From the NCBI GenBank assembly GCA_020635955.1, contig JACJYW010000003.1, forward strand, positions 248,001 to 312,000: a DNA stretch of 64,000 nt, written 5' to 3'. Made by a program: the position numbers and the translations under genes. Below are positions 8,432 to 17,654 of this stretch, piece by piece (position 1 is the first letter of the stretch; each line of letters starts with the position of its first letter). The notes below the pieces were generated by a model that did no database searches, was not told the origin of the DNA, and saw only the letters and a list, made by a program, of their open reading frames with translations. Origin of the DNA: Crocinitomicaceae bacterium (lineage in GTDB: Bacteria; Bacteroidota; Bacteroidia; Flavobacteriales_D; Crocinitomicaceae).

Positions 8432-10405
8432 TTACAGTCTTATGCCGATAACACAAACATCATCAATTTGCTCTAATTCACCTTTCCATTTATAAAAAGC
8501 GTCTTGCATTAATTCTCGTTGCGCGATCATTCCCTTTTTATGATTGGTAAGAAGGATCTGCTTAAAAGCCTTGTATTTCATCTTCTTACCTTTATCTCCG
8601 CCAAATTGATCGGCGAAACCATCCGTGAAAAGATATATAGAATCACCTTCTTTACATTGAAGGGTATTTGTTTCAAAGTTCTTACGCTCAGAATATTTAC
8701 CTACAGGCTGTTTAGTTGCTTTGATCTCAAAAAGTTCTGAATCACTGATGTGATATAAACTATTATTTGCCCCAGCATATTCCACCTTATTCGTGACCAG
8801 ATCAAAACTACAAAGACAAATATCCATTCCGTCTTTTACTTCTTCGTTACCCTGCTCAAAAGTTTCGATCACCAGGTCCGTGACCTTATCAAGGATCTCT
8901 CCAGGATTTGAGATTCCAAACTCTCTTACAGCTCTGTTCAAAGCATTATGACATACCACTGAAACCATGGCACCTGGAACTCCGTGTCCCGTGCAATCAG
9001 CTGCAGCAATCAATATTTTATCTGCAGTTCTTTGCATCCAGTAAAAATCTCCTGCAACAATATCCTTTGGCATATAAAGCACGAAATTGTTCTTGAATGC
9101 ACCATCAATGGTCTCATTTGTTGGTAATATGGCCTCCTGTAAACGTTTAGCATAGGAGATGGAATCAAGGATCTCATTGTTCTTTTCTTCTAAGAGATGT
9201 TTTTGTGTTTCGATCTCGACTTTTGCCTGTCTAACTCTTCTTAGAATAAATACTATGAATATCAGGGTCATCATTACCACAGACAAACCAATGACCAGGT
9301 ATAGATTTCTCGTTTTCTGCAATTCACTTTTCGCCTGCTCCTCTTGAATTCTGGCATCTTTTGCATCATTTTCAGTCTTTAGTAAAAGATTTTCCTGTTC
9401 CTTTTTGTCTGTTTCATATTTGGTGGTCAATTCCTTGGTAATTCGGGCATTATCCTCATTATATTGATCCATTAATAACTCCGTGCACTGTTTGTAATAT
9501 TCAAGTGCATCTTTATAATTCCCTAAAGATTCCAGGGTGGTAGAAATCCCCAATAAGGCAGCTTCTTTGTTAAAGTTGGACCTGCTTGAATCAATAAACA
9601 TGAGTGCTTTTTCGTAGTATTTGACAGACTCATGATTATTCCCCATTTTAAAATACATTTCACCTAAAATGGTATAGTTAAATCCAACAGATTCGAAATC
9701 ATTATGGCGGATATTGATCTCAAGGGCCTGATCCAAATATTCTTTTGCTTCAAAATACCTACCAATATCTTTATAATAAAGAGCAATGTTTGCCATGGTT
9801 GCGGCGGCCGATTCTTCTCTACCCATTTCCAACTTCAGATCCAGAGCTTTTTTCCAGTATTCAAGACCAATTTCATAATCACCATTCATCATATGGCAAA
9901 TTCCAATATTGTTGAAAGACCTGGCAATTTCCATAGTATCCTGAGCTGCTTCGGCTACCTCGTTCATATACACATAAGCTTCCATTGCCTTATCTATCTC
10001 GCCATTGGTACGATAAATCGTTCCCAGGACACTTTGTGCATAAGCAATTTGTGACGGATCCTTTAACTCTTCAGAATACTGAACTGATTCCAATACATAT
10101 TTAGTAGCCAAACCAGGATCTGTATACAATAATGCCTGTGCCAATCTAGCAGAGGATTCTGCCAGCAAAAAAAGGTCCCCTGACAATTTTCCGAATTGAT
10201 AGGCTTGCTCAAAATTGAATATAGCCGAATCATTATCTGACAGGTAATAAGAATAACCAAGTTTTAAAAAGATCTTTCCTCTTTTAAGTAGATCTTTTTC
10301 CTTCAATAACTCTTGTTTAAGGCTATCAACATCATAGGTATACAACTGTGCCCTTCCAAGTATGGAAAACAAGATAAAACACCCTATTAATATTCTTTTA
10401 GCCAT
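8432..10405 (-). CDS. TPR-containing SpoIIE-type serine phosphatase (phosphatase 2)
   Basis: 657 residues from the ATG at 10405 (MAKRILIGCFILFSI, a signal peptide). The frame stays open for eight more codons to a TTG inside a duplicated repeat, but that extension would spoil the signal peptide and is not used. Residues about 30-330 are helical TPR repeats (for example SFNNIGICHMMNGDYEIGLE and TILGEMYFKMGNNHESVKYY). A membrane helix lies near 362-382 (LYLVIGLSVVMMTLIFIVFI), followed by a coiled coil and the linker ILDSISYAKRLQEAILP. The PP2C/SpoIIE domain fills about 430-657 with DCTGHGVPGAM, DGMDICLC, FTDGFADQFGG and DDVCVIG. The arrangement is periplasmic TPR sensor, membrane helix, cytoplasmic phosphatase. 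Confidence 0.85.
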   Translation of the reverse strand: MAKRILIGCFILFSILGRAQLYTYDVDSLKQELLKEKDLLKRGKIFLKLGYSYYLSDNDSAIFNFEQAYQFGKLSGDLFLLAESSARLAQALLYTDPGLATKYVLESVQYSEELKDPSQIAYAQSVLGTIYRTNGEIDKAMEAYVYMNEVAEAAQDTMEIARSFNNIGICHMMNGDYEIGLEYWKKALDLKLEMGREESAAATMANIALYYKDIGRYFEAKEYLDQALEINIRHNDFESVGFNYTILGEMYFKMGNNHESVKYYEKALMFIDSSRSNFNKEAALLGISTTLESLGNYKDALEYYKQCTELLMDQYNEDNARITKELTTKYETDKKEQENLLLKTENDAKDARIQEEQAKSELQKTRNLYLVIGLSVVMMTLIFIVFILRRVRQAKVEIETQKHLLEEKNNEILDSISYAKRLQEAILPTNETIDGAFKNNFVLYMPKDIVAGDFYWMQRTADKILIAAADCTGHGVPGAMVSVVCHNALNRAVREFGISNPGEILDKVTDLVIETFEQGNEEVKDGMDICLCSFDLVTNKVEYAGANNSLYHISDSELFEIKATKQPVGKYSERKNFETNTLQCKEGDSIYLFTDGFADQFGGDKGKKMKYKAFKQILLTNHKKGMIAQRELMQDAFYKWKGELEQIDDVCVIGIRL

Positions 10406-10416
10406 TATATCTTTAC

Positions 10417-10446
10417 ACCTATTACACAAACATCATCCAATTGCTC
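10417..10446. repeat. Displaced copy of the last codons of phosphatase 3
   Basis: Thirty nucleotides identical to 10517-10546, exactly 100 bp apart. The in-gene copy encodes EQLDDVCVIG of phosphatase 3. This outer copy lies just upstream of the phosphatase 2 start and is not translated as part of a gene. Confidence 0.9.
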
Positions 10447-10478
10447 CCTTCGACTTCGCTCAGGATAAACTTCTCGCA
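10447..10478. repeat. REP-like palindromic element
   Basis: The 32-nt element joins the displaced gene end at the same codon position as at 6293. On the minus strand its core reads CCT-GA-GC-GAA-GTC-GA-AGG: an outer CCT/AGG stem, GA on both flanks, and a GC/GC inner stem with a GAA loop and one bulged T. Its tail (10465-10478) is shared with the copy ending at 6356. Confidence 0.75.
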
Positions 10479-10504
10479 ATATGCATTTCTTGAATGGAAT
10501 AAAC

Positions 10505-12490
10505 CTAAATTTTAATACCTATTACACAAACATCATCCAATTGCTCGAAATCTCCTTTCCACTCATTGAAAGATCTTTCAAGCAAGTCTTTTTGTTGATG
10601 AATATCCGTTTCTGCCAACTTTATCAGAATTTCCTTAAAGGCTTTTGTCTTCAGTTTTTTACCTCTTTCACCTCCAAATTGATCAGGGTAACCATCAGAT
10701 GATAAATAAATAAGATCTCCTTTTTGAAGCTTGATCTTATTGTTGGTAAACTTTTCACGATAAGCAAACTTCCCAACCGGCTGCTTATCTGCTTTAATTT
10801 CATAAAGCGTTTTACCATCCAAGTCCATGCTTTTCTCCATCCCTTCGAAATCCTCATTCCCTGCACGGATCAACCACATAGGGTTATGCGCACCTGCAAA
10901 TTCAAGCTCCATGGTTGACATGGTTAAGCCGCATAAAGAAATATCCATTCCGTCTTTCACTTCGTGATCAGAACGCTCAAAGGTTTCAATTACCAGATCC
11001 GTAACTTTATCTAATAATTCAGCCGGCTGATGCATTCCAAACTCACGCACAGTTCTGGTCAATGCGTTGTGACAAACCACCGAAACCATTGCACCCGGAA
11101 CACCGTGTCCTGTGCAATCGGCTGCTGCAAATAGCACTTCCTCCCCCACTGTATCCATCCAGTAAAAATCGCCTGCGACAATGTCTTTAGGCAAATAAAG
11201 CACAAATGATTCTGGTAGATTTTTATTCCAATATGAAGGCGGAGGAAGTATTGCAGTTTGGATCCTTTTAGCATAATTGATCGAATCGAGGATCTCACTG
11301 CTCTTTTCTTCTATTTCATGTTTGGCCTGCAAGATCTCATCATTGGCAGTTTCCAACAAACTATTTTGTTTGACGATCTCTTCTTTCTGTTCTCTAAGTT
11401 GTCCATTTGCCTTTTGCTTATCTCTGTATTGTTTAAGGATGTAAAAGGTAAATATGATAACCAAAATAAATCCGATCAGGATGACATTCTCAGAATGGAT
11501 CACTTCCCCCACAAAATCTTTCTCAGGCACAATAACTCCCACCAACAATTTGTCCTCATCTGAAATATGATAGTGTTGAATTGAACCCCACCAAACTTCA
11601 TCATCAGATTTGAAATGAAAACAGGAATCCTTATTGGTTAGATCATTCCAAATATCTACCGTTTGGTTAATTCTATCATCTCCTATTTCACGATAAGGTT
11701 TCAAAACGTCTTCCTTGATCTTTTCATCTGAATCATAGCCCGAATTAGAAGGTAATCCAATGATGCGTTCATCCTCAGTTAAAATGAAAACGATTCCGTT
11801 CTCTGTAATTTTCATTTCAGTGGTAAACCTTGACACCTCTTGCAATAGAACATCAAATGCCACAACAATATCCTTATGATCTACCGTGTCAACCCAACGC
11901 GTTGAAATGGTTATTCCAGGCTCCTGAGTGGTAAAGAAAGTGTAGGGATCGGTCCAATTGACATGCATTGGAGGATGTTCCATGGCATTTTGATACCATG
12001 GACGCGTACGTGGATCATACGGCACATCTTTTTTATTGCGATAATGAGGTTCATTGTTTTCAACATCTGTCCAGAACATTTGTTCAGGAAGCGAGTCTTT
12101 ACTACCATCTTCGGTGATCCTAAACATCCAGGCGGTATCCAGATCAAGGATAAGGAATTCATCTCCTTCAGACGTAGCCATCAAAACAGACGATAACTGT
12201 CTCTTATTCTTTACTAAAGGTCTGAATTCAGCATTTAATTTGTAATAATCGTGATGATTGTAACGCTGGACCATGTGTTCCTGGGCAGTGACTACGATAT
12301 CCTCCCGCACCGTTGCAAAGAAATTCTCTAATTCAAGATCTGTTCGAAGCAGGGATTTGGTAACCATATCTTTGCTGAGATGGTCTACCGTTCCACGCAT
12401 ATCGATCATTACGAACACGAATATTCCGATAATACCCAACAGTAACAGGTATATACTATTTCTATAAATGATCTGGAAGAATTTTTTCAC
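10505..12490 (-). CDS. SpoIIE-type serine phosphatase with Cache-like sensor (phosphatase 3)
   Basis: 661 residues from a GTG start (12488-12490); no nearby ATG gives a complete first membrane helix (about 12-31, YLLLLGIIGIFVFVMI). The periplasmic region of about 300 residues has features of a double Cache sensor (DPRTRPWYQNA, TDPYTFF, GITISTRW, VVAFDVLL). A second helix follows near 340 (VILIGFILVIIFTFYIL), then a long coiled coil with EILDSINYAKRIQTAILPP, then the PP2C/SpoIIE domain (about 430-661) with DCTGHGVPGAM, DGMDISLC, SSDGYPDQFGG and DDVCVIG. By family this couples binding of a small ligand outside the inner membrane to phosphatase activity inside. The 3' end is duplicated beyond the stop. 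Confidence 0.85.
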   Translation of the reverse strand: MKKFFQIIYRNSIYLLLLGIIGIFVFVMIDMRGTVDHLSKDMVTKSLLRTDLELENFFATVREDIVVTAQEHMVQRYNHHDYYKLNAEFRPLVKNKRQLSSVLMATSEGDEFLILDLDTAWMFRITEDGSKDSLPEQMFWTDVENNEPHYRNKKDVPYDPRTRPWYQNAMEHPPMHVNWTDPYTFFTTQEPGITISTRWVDTVDHKDIVVAFDVLLQEVSRFTTEMKITENGIVFILTEDERIIGLPSNSGYDSDEKIKEDVLKPYREIGDDRINQTVDIWNDLTNKDSCFHFKSDDEVWWGSIQHYHISDEDKLLVGVIVPEKDFVGEVIHSENVILIGFILVIIFTFYILKQYRDKQKANGQLREQKEEIVKQNSLLETANDEILQAKHEIEEKSSEILDSINYAKRIQTAILPPPSYWNKNLPESFVLYLPKDIVAGDFYWMDTVGEEVLFAAADCTGHGVPGAMVSVVCHNALTRTVREFGMHQPAELLDKVTDLVIETFERSDHEVKDGMDISLCGLTMSTMELEFAGAHNPMWLIRAGNEDFEGMEKSMDLDGKTLYEIKADKQPVGKFAYREKFTNNKIKLQKGDLIYLSSDGYPDQFGGERGKKLKTKAFKEILIKLAETDIHQQKDLLERSFNEWKGDFEQLDDVCVIGIKI

Positions 12491-12575
12491 ACTTAAATAT
12501 CAAAATTTAAATGTAATAAAATGGCGTATTAAAAGCTCTTTTTTGAACTGGTAATCAATAAGAAAAGAAATCTTC

Positions 12576-15500
12576 TTACATATTTCTTCTGTACTGACCT
12601 CCTACTTCAAACAAAGCAGATGTCAACTGACCTAATGAACAATGCTTAGCAGCCTCCATTAATTCAGCAAAAACATTTTGATTTTGAATGGCAGCTTTTT
12701 GAACCTGTGCAATAACCTCTTTTGATCTGTCTTCTTTGGCCTTATGCAGGTTGTTCAACATTTCAATTTGATATTGCTTTTCACTCTCTTCTGCCCTGAT
12801 CACTTCAGCCGGAATAATGGTTGGAGAACCTTTTGAACTTAAGAAAGTATTCACTCCAATGATCGGATATTCACCATTGTGTTTCAAGGTTTCATAATAC
12901 AAAGATTCTTCCTGGATCTTAGAGCGTTGATACATAGTTTCCATGGCTCCCAAAACACCTCCTCTTTCCGTGATCCTGTCGAATTCCATCAATACAGCTT
13001 CTTCAACAAGATCCGTCAATTCTTCAATAATGAAAGCACCTTGAATTGGATTCTCATTCTTAGCTAATCCAAGCTCACGGTTAATGATCAACTGAATAGC
13101 CATAGCACGCCTTACTGATTCTTCAGTAGGAGTTGTAATGGCTTCATCATAGGCATTTGTGTGAAGTGAATTACAGTTATCGTATATGGCATAAAGTGCC
13201 TGTAATGTTGTTCTGATATCGTTGAAGTCGATCTCTTGAGCGTGCAGTGATCTACCAGATGTCTGAATATGGTATTTCAACATTTGCGCTCTGGCATTTG
13301 CGCCATACTTCTTCGCCAAAGCTTTTGACCAGATCCTTCTGGCAACTCTACCAATAACAGCATATTCAGGATCAATTCCATTTGAGAAGAAGAAGGATAA
13401 GTTTGGTCCAAATGCATTGATATCCATTCCTCTGGAAAGGTAATACTCCACATAGGTAAATCCATTAGCCAATGTGAATGCCAATTGTGAGATCGGATTA
13501 GCTCCTGCTTCAGCAATATGGTATCCTGAAATAGACACTGAATAGAAGTTTCTAACCCCTTTATCAATGAAATATTCCTGCACATCTCCCATCAATCTCA
13601 AGGCGAATTCAGTTGAGAAAATACAGGTGTTCTGTGCCTGATCTTCTTTTAAAATATCTGCCTGAACCGTACCTCTCACTGCTTTTAGGGTCTCTGCTTT
13701 GATCTTACTATAAACATCTGCGGGCAATACCTGATCACCGGTAATACCCAGCAACATCAATCCTAATCCGTCATTTCCTTCAGGAAGTTCTCCCTGATAC
13801 GCCGGACGCGGAAGTCCCTTGCTATCGTATAGTTCTTTTAATTTCTTTTCTACATCTGCCTCTAGCTTATTCTCCTTGATATAGATCTCACACTCCTGGT
13901 CAATTGCAGCATTCATAAAGAATCCCAGCAACATTGGAGCAGGACCGTTTATGGTCATAGAAACAGAAGTCTTAGGATCTGATAATCTAAATCCTGAATA
14001 CAGCTTTTTGGCATCATCTAAACAGCAGATTGAAACCCCTGAGTTACCAATTTTACCGTAGATATCCGGTCTTAGATCAGGATCATTTCCATAAAGTGTA
14101 ACAGAGTCAAAAGCGGTAGACAAACGTTTAGCCGGCATACCTAATGACACGTAATGGAAACGTCTGTTGGTTCTTTCCGGCCCACCTTCTCCTGCAAACA
14201 TTCTGGTTGGATCTTCTCCTTCTCTTTTGAAAGGGAACAAACCAGCTGTGTACGGGAATTCACCAGGTACATTCTCTTGCAGAGACCATCTCAAAACATC
14301 TCCCCAACCTTTGTATTTTGGAAGAGCCACTTTTGGTATTTGCAAATGAGACAATGATTCAGAATGCGTTTGAATAGACAATTCCTTATCACGCACCATG
14401 AATTTGTAAACCGGATCTTTGTACTTCTGCACTTTATCCTTCCAGCCCTCAATGATCACCCAGTTCTTAGGATCCAATTCCAATTTTACTTTCTCAAATG
14501 ATTCTTGTAAACCTTTGATCAATCGGTCTTTATCCTCAATATTTGTTGATTGTAGCGTTTCAATTGACTTTTGAAGTCCATATAATTTATCAGCTACCTC
14601 AACTTGCTCATCCACCCATTTATCGTATGATCTGTTATTCTCAGAGATCTCAGATAAGTAACGGGTTCTAGCAGGAGGGATCACAAATATCTTTTCAGAC
14701 ATTTCTTTTGTGATCTCGAAAGTAGAGTTCAATTCTGCTCCAGTTTTCTCAACCACCTTATCCATGATCGCTTTATAAAGCGAATTCATTCCCGGATCAT
14801 TGAACTGTGAAGCTATCGTACCAAAAACCGGAATATCATCATCAGATGCATCCCATAATTCGTGATTTCTTTTGTATTGTTTTTTGACATCTCTAATAGC
14901 ATCTAAAGCCCCTCTTTTATCGAACTTGTTCAATGCAACCAGATCAGCAAAATCAAGCATATCGATCTTCTCTAATTGAGTGGCAGCACCAAATTCTGGT
15001 GTCATGACATAAAGAGAAACATCTGAATGATCTAAGATCTCCGTGTCTGACTGACCGATACCTGAAGTTTCAAGAATGATCAAATCATATTTAGCTGCTT
15101 TCAGGATTTCCAAAGCTTCAGCTACATGCTTAGACAAAGCCAAATTTGACTGTCTTGTCGCCAAAGAACGCATATACACGCGCTTGTTTTTGATAGAGTT
15201 CATACGAATTCTATCTCCTAACAAAGCTCCACCTGTTTTTCTTTTAGATGGGTCAACCGAAACAATAGCGATATTCTTTTCAGGGAAATCGATCAGAAAT
15301 CTTCTTACCAATTCATCTACCAGGGAAGATTTACCAGCACCACCGGTTCCAGTGATCCCTAGAATAGGTGTATCTACTTTTGCAGCAAGTTCATGAACCT
15401 TTTCAAGTTCAGGTTTGCTTTCTTCTGGGAAATTCTCTGCAGCAGAGATCAATCGAGCAATATCTACCGGATTTTTCTCTGGTAAATGAGCTACCTCTCC

Positions 15501-15956
15501 ATTCAAATGATCACCAGTTGGAAAATCGGATTGTTTTACCAGATCATTGATCATTCCCTGTAATCCCATCTCTCTACCATCATCCGGATGATAAATTCTG
15601 GTGATACCATACTCATGAAGTTCTGTGATCTCAGTAGGAAGGATCGTACCTCCTCCACCAGCAAAGATCTTAATATGATCGGCCCCTTTTTGTTTCAAAA
15701 GGTCATACATATACTTCAAATATTCTGTATGACCACCCTGATAAGAAGTCATTGCAATAGCCTGTGCATCTTCCTGAATGGCACAATCCACCACCTCTTC
15801 AACGGACCTATCATGACCAAGATGAATCACCTCACAACCAGTTGATTGTATAATTCTTCGCATAATATTAATGGCCGCATCATGGCCATCAAAAAGTGAT
15901 GCAGCAGTTACAACTCTAACTTTATTCTTGGGTGTATAAGGTTCGATTTTCTCCAT
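12576..15956 (-). CDS. icmF: Fused B12-dependent acyl-CoA mutase with G-protein chaperone (IcmF type)
   Basis: 1126 residues in the IcmF order. The N-terminal B12-binding domain (about 1-140) has the ligand motif DGHDAA and the TSYQGGH strand. A MeaB-like GTPase domain (about 195-420) has the P-loop GTGGAGKSSL, DPSKRKTGGALLGDRIRM and NKFDKRG. The C-terminal mutase barrel (about 540-1126) has FPFKREGEDPTRMFAGEG and TNRRFHY. In methylmalonyl-CoA mutases the equivalent segment carries a Tyr (YATMY); the Phe-rich form seen here is typical of IcmF, so isobutyryl-/n-butyryl-CoA interconversion is the likely reaction, although IcmF-like enzymes differ in substrate. The fusion is natural in this family and not an assembly artefact. 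It is divergent from hpt. Confidence 0.9.
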   Translation of the reverse strand: MEKIEPYTPKNKVRVVTAASLFDGHDAAINIMRRIIQSTGCEVIHLGHDRSVEEVVDCAIQEDAQAIAMTSYQGGHTEYLKYMYDLLKQKGADHIKIFAGGGGTILPTEITELHEYGITRIYHPDDGREMGLQGMINDLVKQSDFPTGDHLNGEVAHLPEKNPVDIARLISAAENFPEESKPELEKVHELAAKVDTPILGITGTGGAGKSSLVDELVRRFLIDFPEKNIAIVSVDPSKRKTGGALLGDRIRMNSIKNKRVYMRSLATRQSNLALSKHVAEALEILKAAKYDLIILETSGIGQSDTEILDHSDVSLYVMTPEFGAATQLEKIDMLDFADLVALNKFDKRGALDAIRDVKKQYKRNHELWDASDDDIPVFGTIASQFNDPGMNSLYKAIMDKVVEKTGAELNSTFEITKEMSEKIFVIPPARTRYLSEISENNRSYDKWVDEQVEVADKLYGLQKSIETLQSTNIEDKDRLIKGLQESFEKVKLELDPKNWVIIEGWKDKVQKYKDPVYKFMVRDKELSIQTHSESLSHLQIPKVALPKYKGWGDVLRWSLQENVPGEFPYTAGLFPFKREGEDPTRMFAGEGGPERTNRRFHYVSLGMPAKRLSTAFDSVTLYGNDPDLRPDIYGKIGNSGVSICCLDDAKKLYSGFRLSDPKTSVSMTINGPAPMLLGFFMNAAIDQECEIYIKENKLEADVEKKLKELYDSKGLPRPAYQGELPEGNDGLGLMLLGITGDQVLPADVYSKIKAETLKAVRGTVQADILKEDQAQNTCIFSTEFALRLMGDVQEYFIDKGVRNFYSVSISGYHIAEAGANPISQLAFTLANGFTYVEYYLSRGMDINAFGPNLSFFFSNGIDPEYAVIGRVARRIWSKALAKKYGANARAQMLKYHIQTSGRSLHAQEIDFNDIRTTLQALYAIYDNCNSLHTNAYDEAITTPTEESVRRAMAIQLIINRELGLAKNENPIQGAFIIEELTDLVEEAVLMEFDRITERGGVLGAMETMYQRSKIQEESLYYETLKHNGEYPIIGVNTFLSSKGSPTIIPAEVIRAEESEKQYQIEMLNNLHKAKEDRSKEVIAQVQKAAIQNQNVFAELMEAAKHCSLGQLTSALFEVGGQYRRNM

Positions 15957-16026
15957 GTATCAATTTGATTCAGTACCATGCAAAGATAGTTATTTACCAA
16001 TTTCAGAAAATTGCAGAGAACATCTT

Positions 16027-16034
16027 TATATTTG
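16027..16034 (+). promoter_or_regulatory. -7 element TATATTTG of hpt, close to the start codon
   Basis: TATATTTG is a perfect TAnnTTTG match only 5 nt before the ATG at 16040. Transcription would begin at or very near the start codon, giving a leaderless or almost leaderless message. No clear TTTG lies 19 bp upstream; TTTC is present at 16001-16004. Confidence 0.5.
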
Positions 16035-16039
16035 AGCAC

Positions 16040-16570
16040 ATGATCAAGCTACACGATAAAACATTTGTCCCTATGTTCAGCCAGGCTGAAATTGACAGAT
16101 TCATAGACAAATTAGCCACACAGATCAACCTTGATTTCCAGGGTAAAAAACCAATTTTTATCGGTGTTTTAAATGGTTCTTTCATGTTTGTTTCTGACCT
16201 CATGAAAAAGATCAACATTGACTGTGAGGTGAGTTTTATCAAGCTGTCTTCCTATGAAGGAACAAGCAGTACAGGAGTTATTCACGAATTGGTTGGTTTG
16301 AGTACAGATCTTACTGATCGTCATGTCATAGTGGTAGAAGATATCATTGACACCGGCAATACGCTGGGAAAGATCCTGGATTTACTTGAAGAGCAGGAAA
16401 CTGCTTCATTATCCATCACTACTTTATTACTTAAACCTGACGTTTTCAGAAAGCGATATCCGGTCCAATACATTGGAAAAGAGATCAGCAACAAATTTGT
16501 TGTTGGTTACGGATTAGATTATGATGAACTAGGCAGAAATCTTAAAGAGATCTATCAATTGGGTGAATAG
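16040..16570 (+). CDS. hpt: Hypoxanthine phosphoribosyltransferase
   Basis: 176 residues from the ATG at 16040 (MIKLHDKTFVPMFS). The open frame extends farther upstream but would overlap the start of icmF and adds non-homologous residues. The PRPP-binding motif VVEDIIDTGNT is at about residues 98-108, the early loop VLNGSFMF precedes it, and the C-terminal VGYGLDYDELGRNL is typical of the family. The enzyme transfers phosphoribose from PRPP to hypoxanthine (and usually guanine) in cytoplasmic purine salvage. Length fits the family (about 175-185). The 3' end overlaps the convergent DinB-like gene by 16 nt. Confidence 0.93.
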   Translation: MIKLHDKTFVPMFSQAEIDRFIDKLATQINLDFQGKKPIFIGVLNGSFMFVSDLMKKINIDCEVSFIKLSSYEGTSSTGVIHELVGLSTDLTDRHVIVVEDIIDTGNTLGKILDLLEEQETASLSITTLLLKPDVFRKRYPVQYIGKEISNKFVVGYGLDYDELGRNLKEIYQLGE

Positions 16571-17031
16571 TTTTTTAGACATCTTCTCATAGCCATTATA
16601 TATCCCAAATGTAAAGCCTGATGAACATTACTGAACCTCAATGCTTCGTCTAAAGTTGTAATGGTGTAATTATAAGAGGTGGTATATTCTGTGGTTGGCT
16701 TCCATAATTCTGGATTAGCCAGATCCTTTTCCAATTCGGCAATTTGAGAAATTAATTTACCTAAAATAAAATCCCATTCCTGCTGAGATATAGCGGCTTC
16801 AGGCACAGATCCCTTTTTATATTTCAGAACGAATTCCTTTTCAAATTCACCCGGAGCGCCATTTAGCTGATAAACCAATCCTCTGTGCGTAGCCACCATA
16901 TGCCCCACATGCCAAACGATATTTCCGGTAAATCCATCCGGGATCTCGTTTACCTGTTCAAGGCTTAAGTTTTTTACTACCTCAAGCGTGTTATGTCGAG
17001 TAGCTCTGAATAAATCTATTTCAATTTTCAT
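16555..17031 (-). CDS. DinB-superfamily protein
   Basis: 158 residues, no signal peptide. The helical pattern with VWHVGHM near residue 42 and HQALHLGY near residue 138 supplies the spaced His residues that bind a metal in the DinB/YfiT-like four-helix fold. Family members include thiol-dependent S-transferases and many proteins of unknown role; substrate cannot be inferred. The gene is last in a minus-strand run beginning at dnaA and overlaps the end of hpt by 16 nt. Confidence 0.75.
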   Translation of the reverse strand: MKIEIDLFRATRHNTLEVVKNLSLEQVNEIPDGFTGNIVWHVGHMVATHRGLVYQLNGAPGEFEKEFVLKYKKGSVPEAAISQQEWDFILGKLISQIAELEKDLANPELWKPTTEYTTSYNYTITTLDEALRFSNVHQALHLGYIMAMRRCLKNYSPN

Positions 17032-17061
17032 AATTCAATTTCTTATGTTTTATCAAACAAT

Positions 17062-17643
17062 TTACCTCGCTATTAGGATTTGACCTGTGCCATCAATCCA
17101 AATATTGGTTTCAACGGTATTTAACATCATCATTCCTTCTTTCTCATTCAATTTCCAACTTCCCGGTTTGCAGTAGATTTCACCACCAGGTGTCAGAGTG
17201 TACTTTTTATTACCTTCAAACCATTCAAAAACGCCAGAAACTTGATTTTTTGCTTGAAAACAACCATTTCTATCTAGAGAATAAAAGCTCAACTCTGAAT
17301 TATCGCCGTCTTGCTGATCATGTATGATCATTACAAAATCACCATATTCAACAAAGCTTAAGTAGCTACTTTCATCCAGATTACCTCCATTGAATTCCAC
17401 CAATTGACCCATAAGATCTTTTGTCAAATTTTCAGGGATTAATCCACCTATAGGTACAATAGCATCTAACTCCATTAGATCACATGGATCATCCATTGAC
17501 TCTAATTCTGCTTCCAGATCAACCTGGTTTGATAATGTTGAAGAATCTTCTATTTGTTCAGGAGCAACCACTTCATCTTCAGGTGATTCAGAACCGCATG
17601 AAAATACAAAGAGAGATAAAACAAAAGGAACTATTACTTTCAT
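17062..17643 (-). CDS. Lipoprotein of unknown function
   Basis: 193 residues from the ATG at 17643 (MKVIVPFVLSLFVFSCGSES), which gives a clean lipobox with Cys about residue 16. The frame continues 12 codons upstream into the end of the neighbouring gene, and that extension would hide the signal peptide. The tether after the Cys is acidic (SPEDEVVAPEQ). The C-terminal half is beta-rich (YTLTPGGEIYCKPGSWKLNE, then MMMLNTVETNIWID), similar in feel to small lipocalin-like domains, but I recognise no family. Confidence 0.7.
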   Translation of the reverse strand: MKVIVPFVLSLFVFSCGSESPEDEVVAPEQIEDSSTLSNQVDLEAELESMDDPCDLMELDAIVPIGGLIPENLTKDLMGQLVEFNGGNLDESSYLSFVEYGDFVMIIHDQQDGDNSELSFYSLDRNGCFQAKNQVSGVFEWFEGNKKYTLTPGGEIYCKPGSWKLNEKEGMMMLNTVETNIWIDGTGQILIAR

Positions 17644-17654
17644 ATTTAAACGGA

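Noticed and set aside
9704..10054. 116-codon plus-strand frame inside phosphatase 2
   Set aside because: Antisense shadow of the TPR region with no recognisable protein features.
10406..10429. TTG start that would lengthen phosphatase 2 by eight residues
   Set aside because: The extension lies in the duplicated gene-end repeat and would precede the signal peptide; the ATG at 10405 gives a normal signal.
12576..15956. IcmF as an artificial fusion of separate mutase and chaperone genes
   Set aside because: The order B12 domain, GTPase, mutase is the natural IcmF arrangement and the frame is continuous with normal linkers.
15932..16039. 36-codon N-terminal extension of hpt
   Set aside because: It overlaps the start of icmF and covers the -7 element; family length fits the ATG at 16040.
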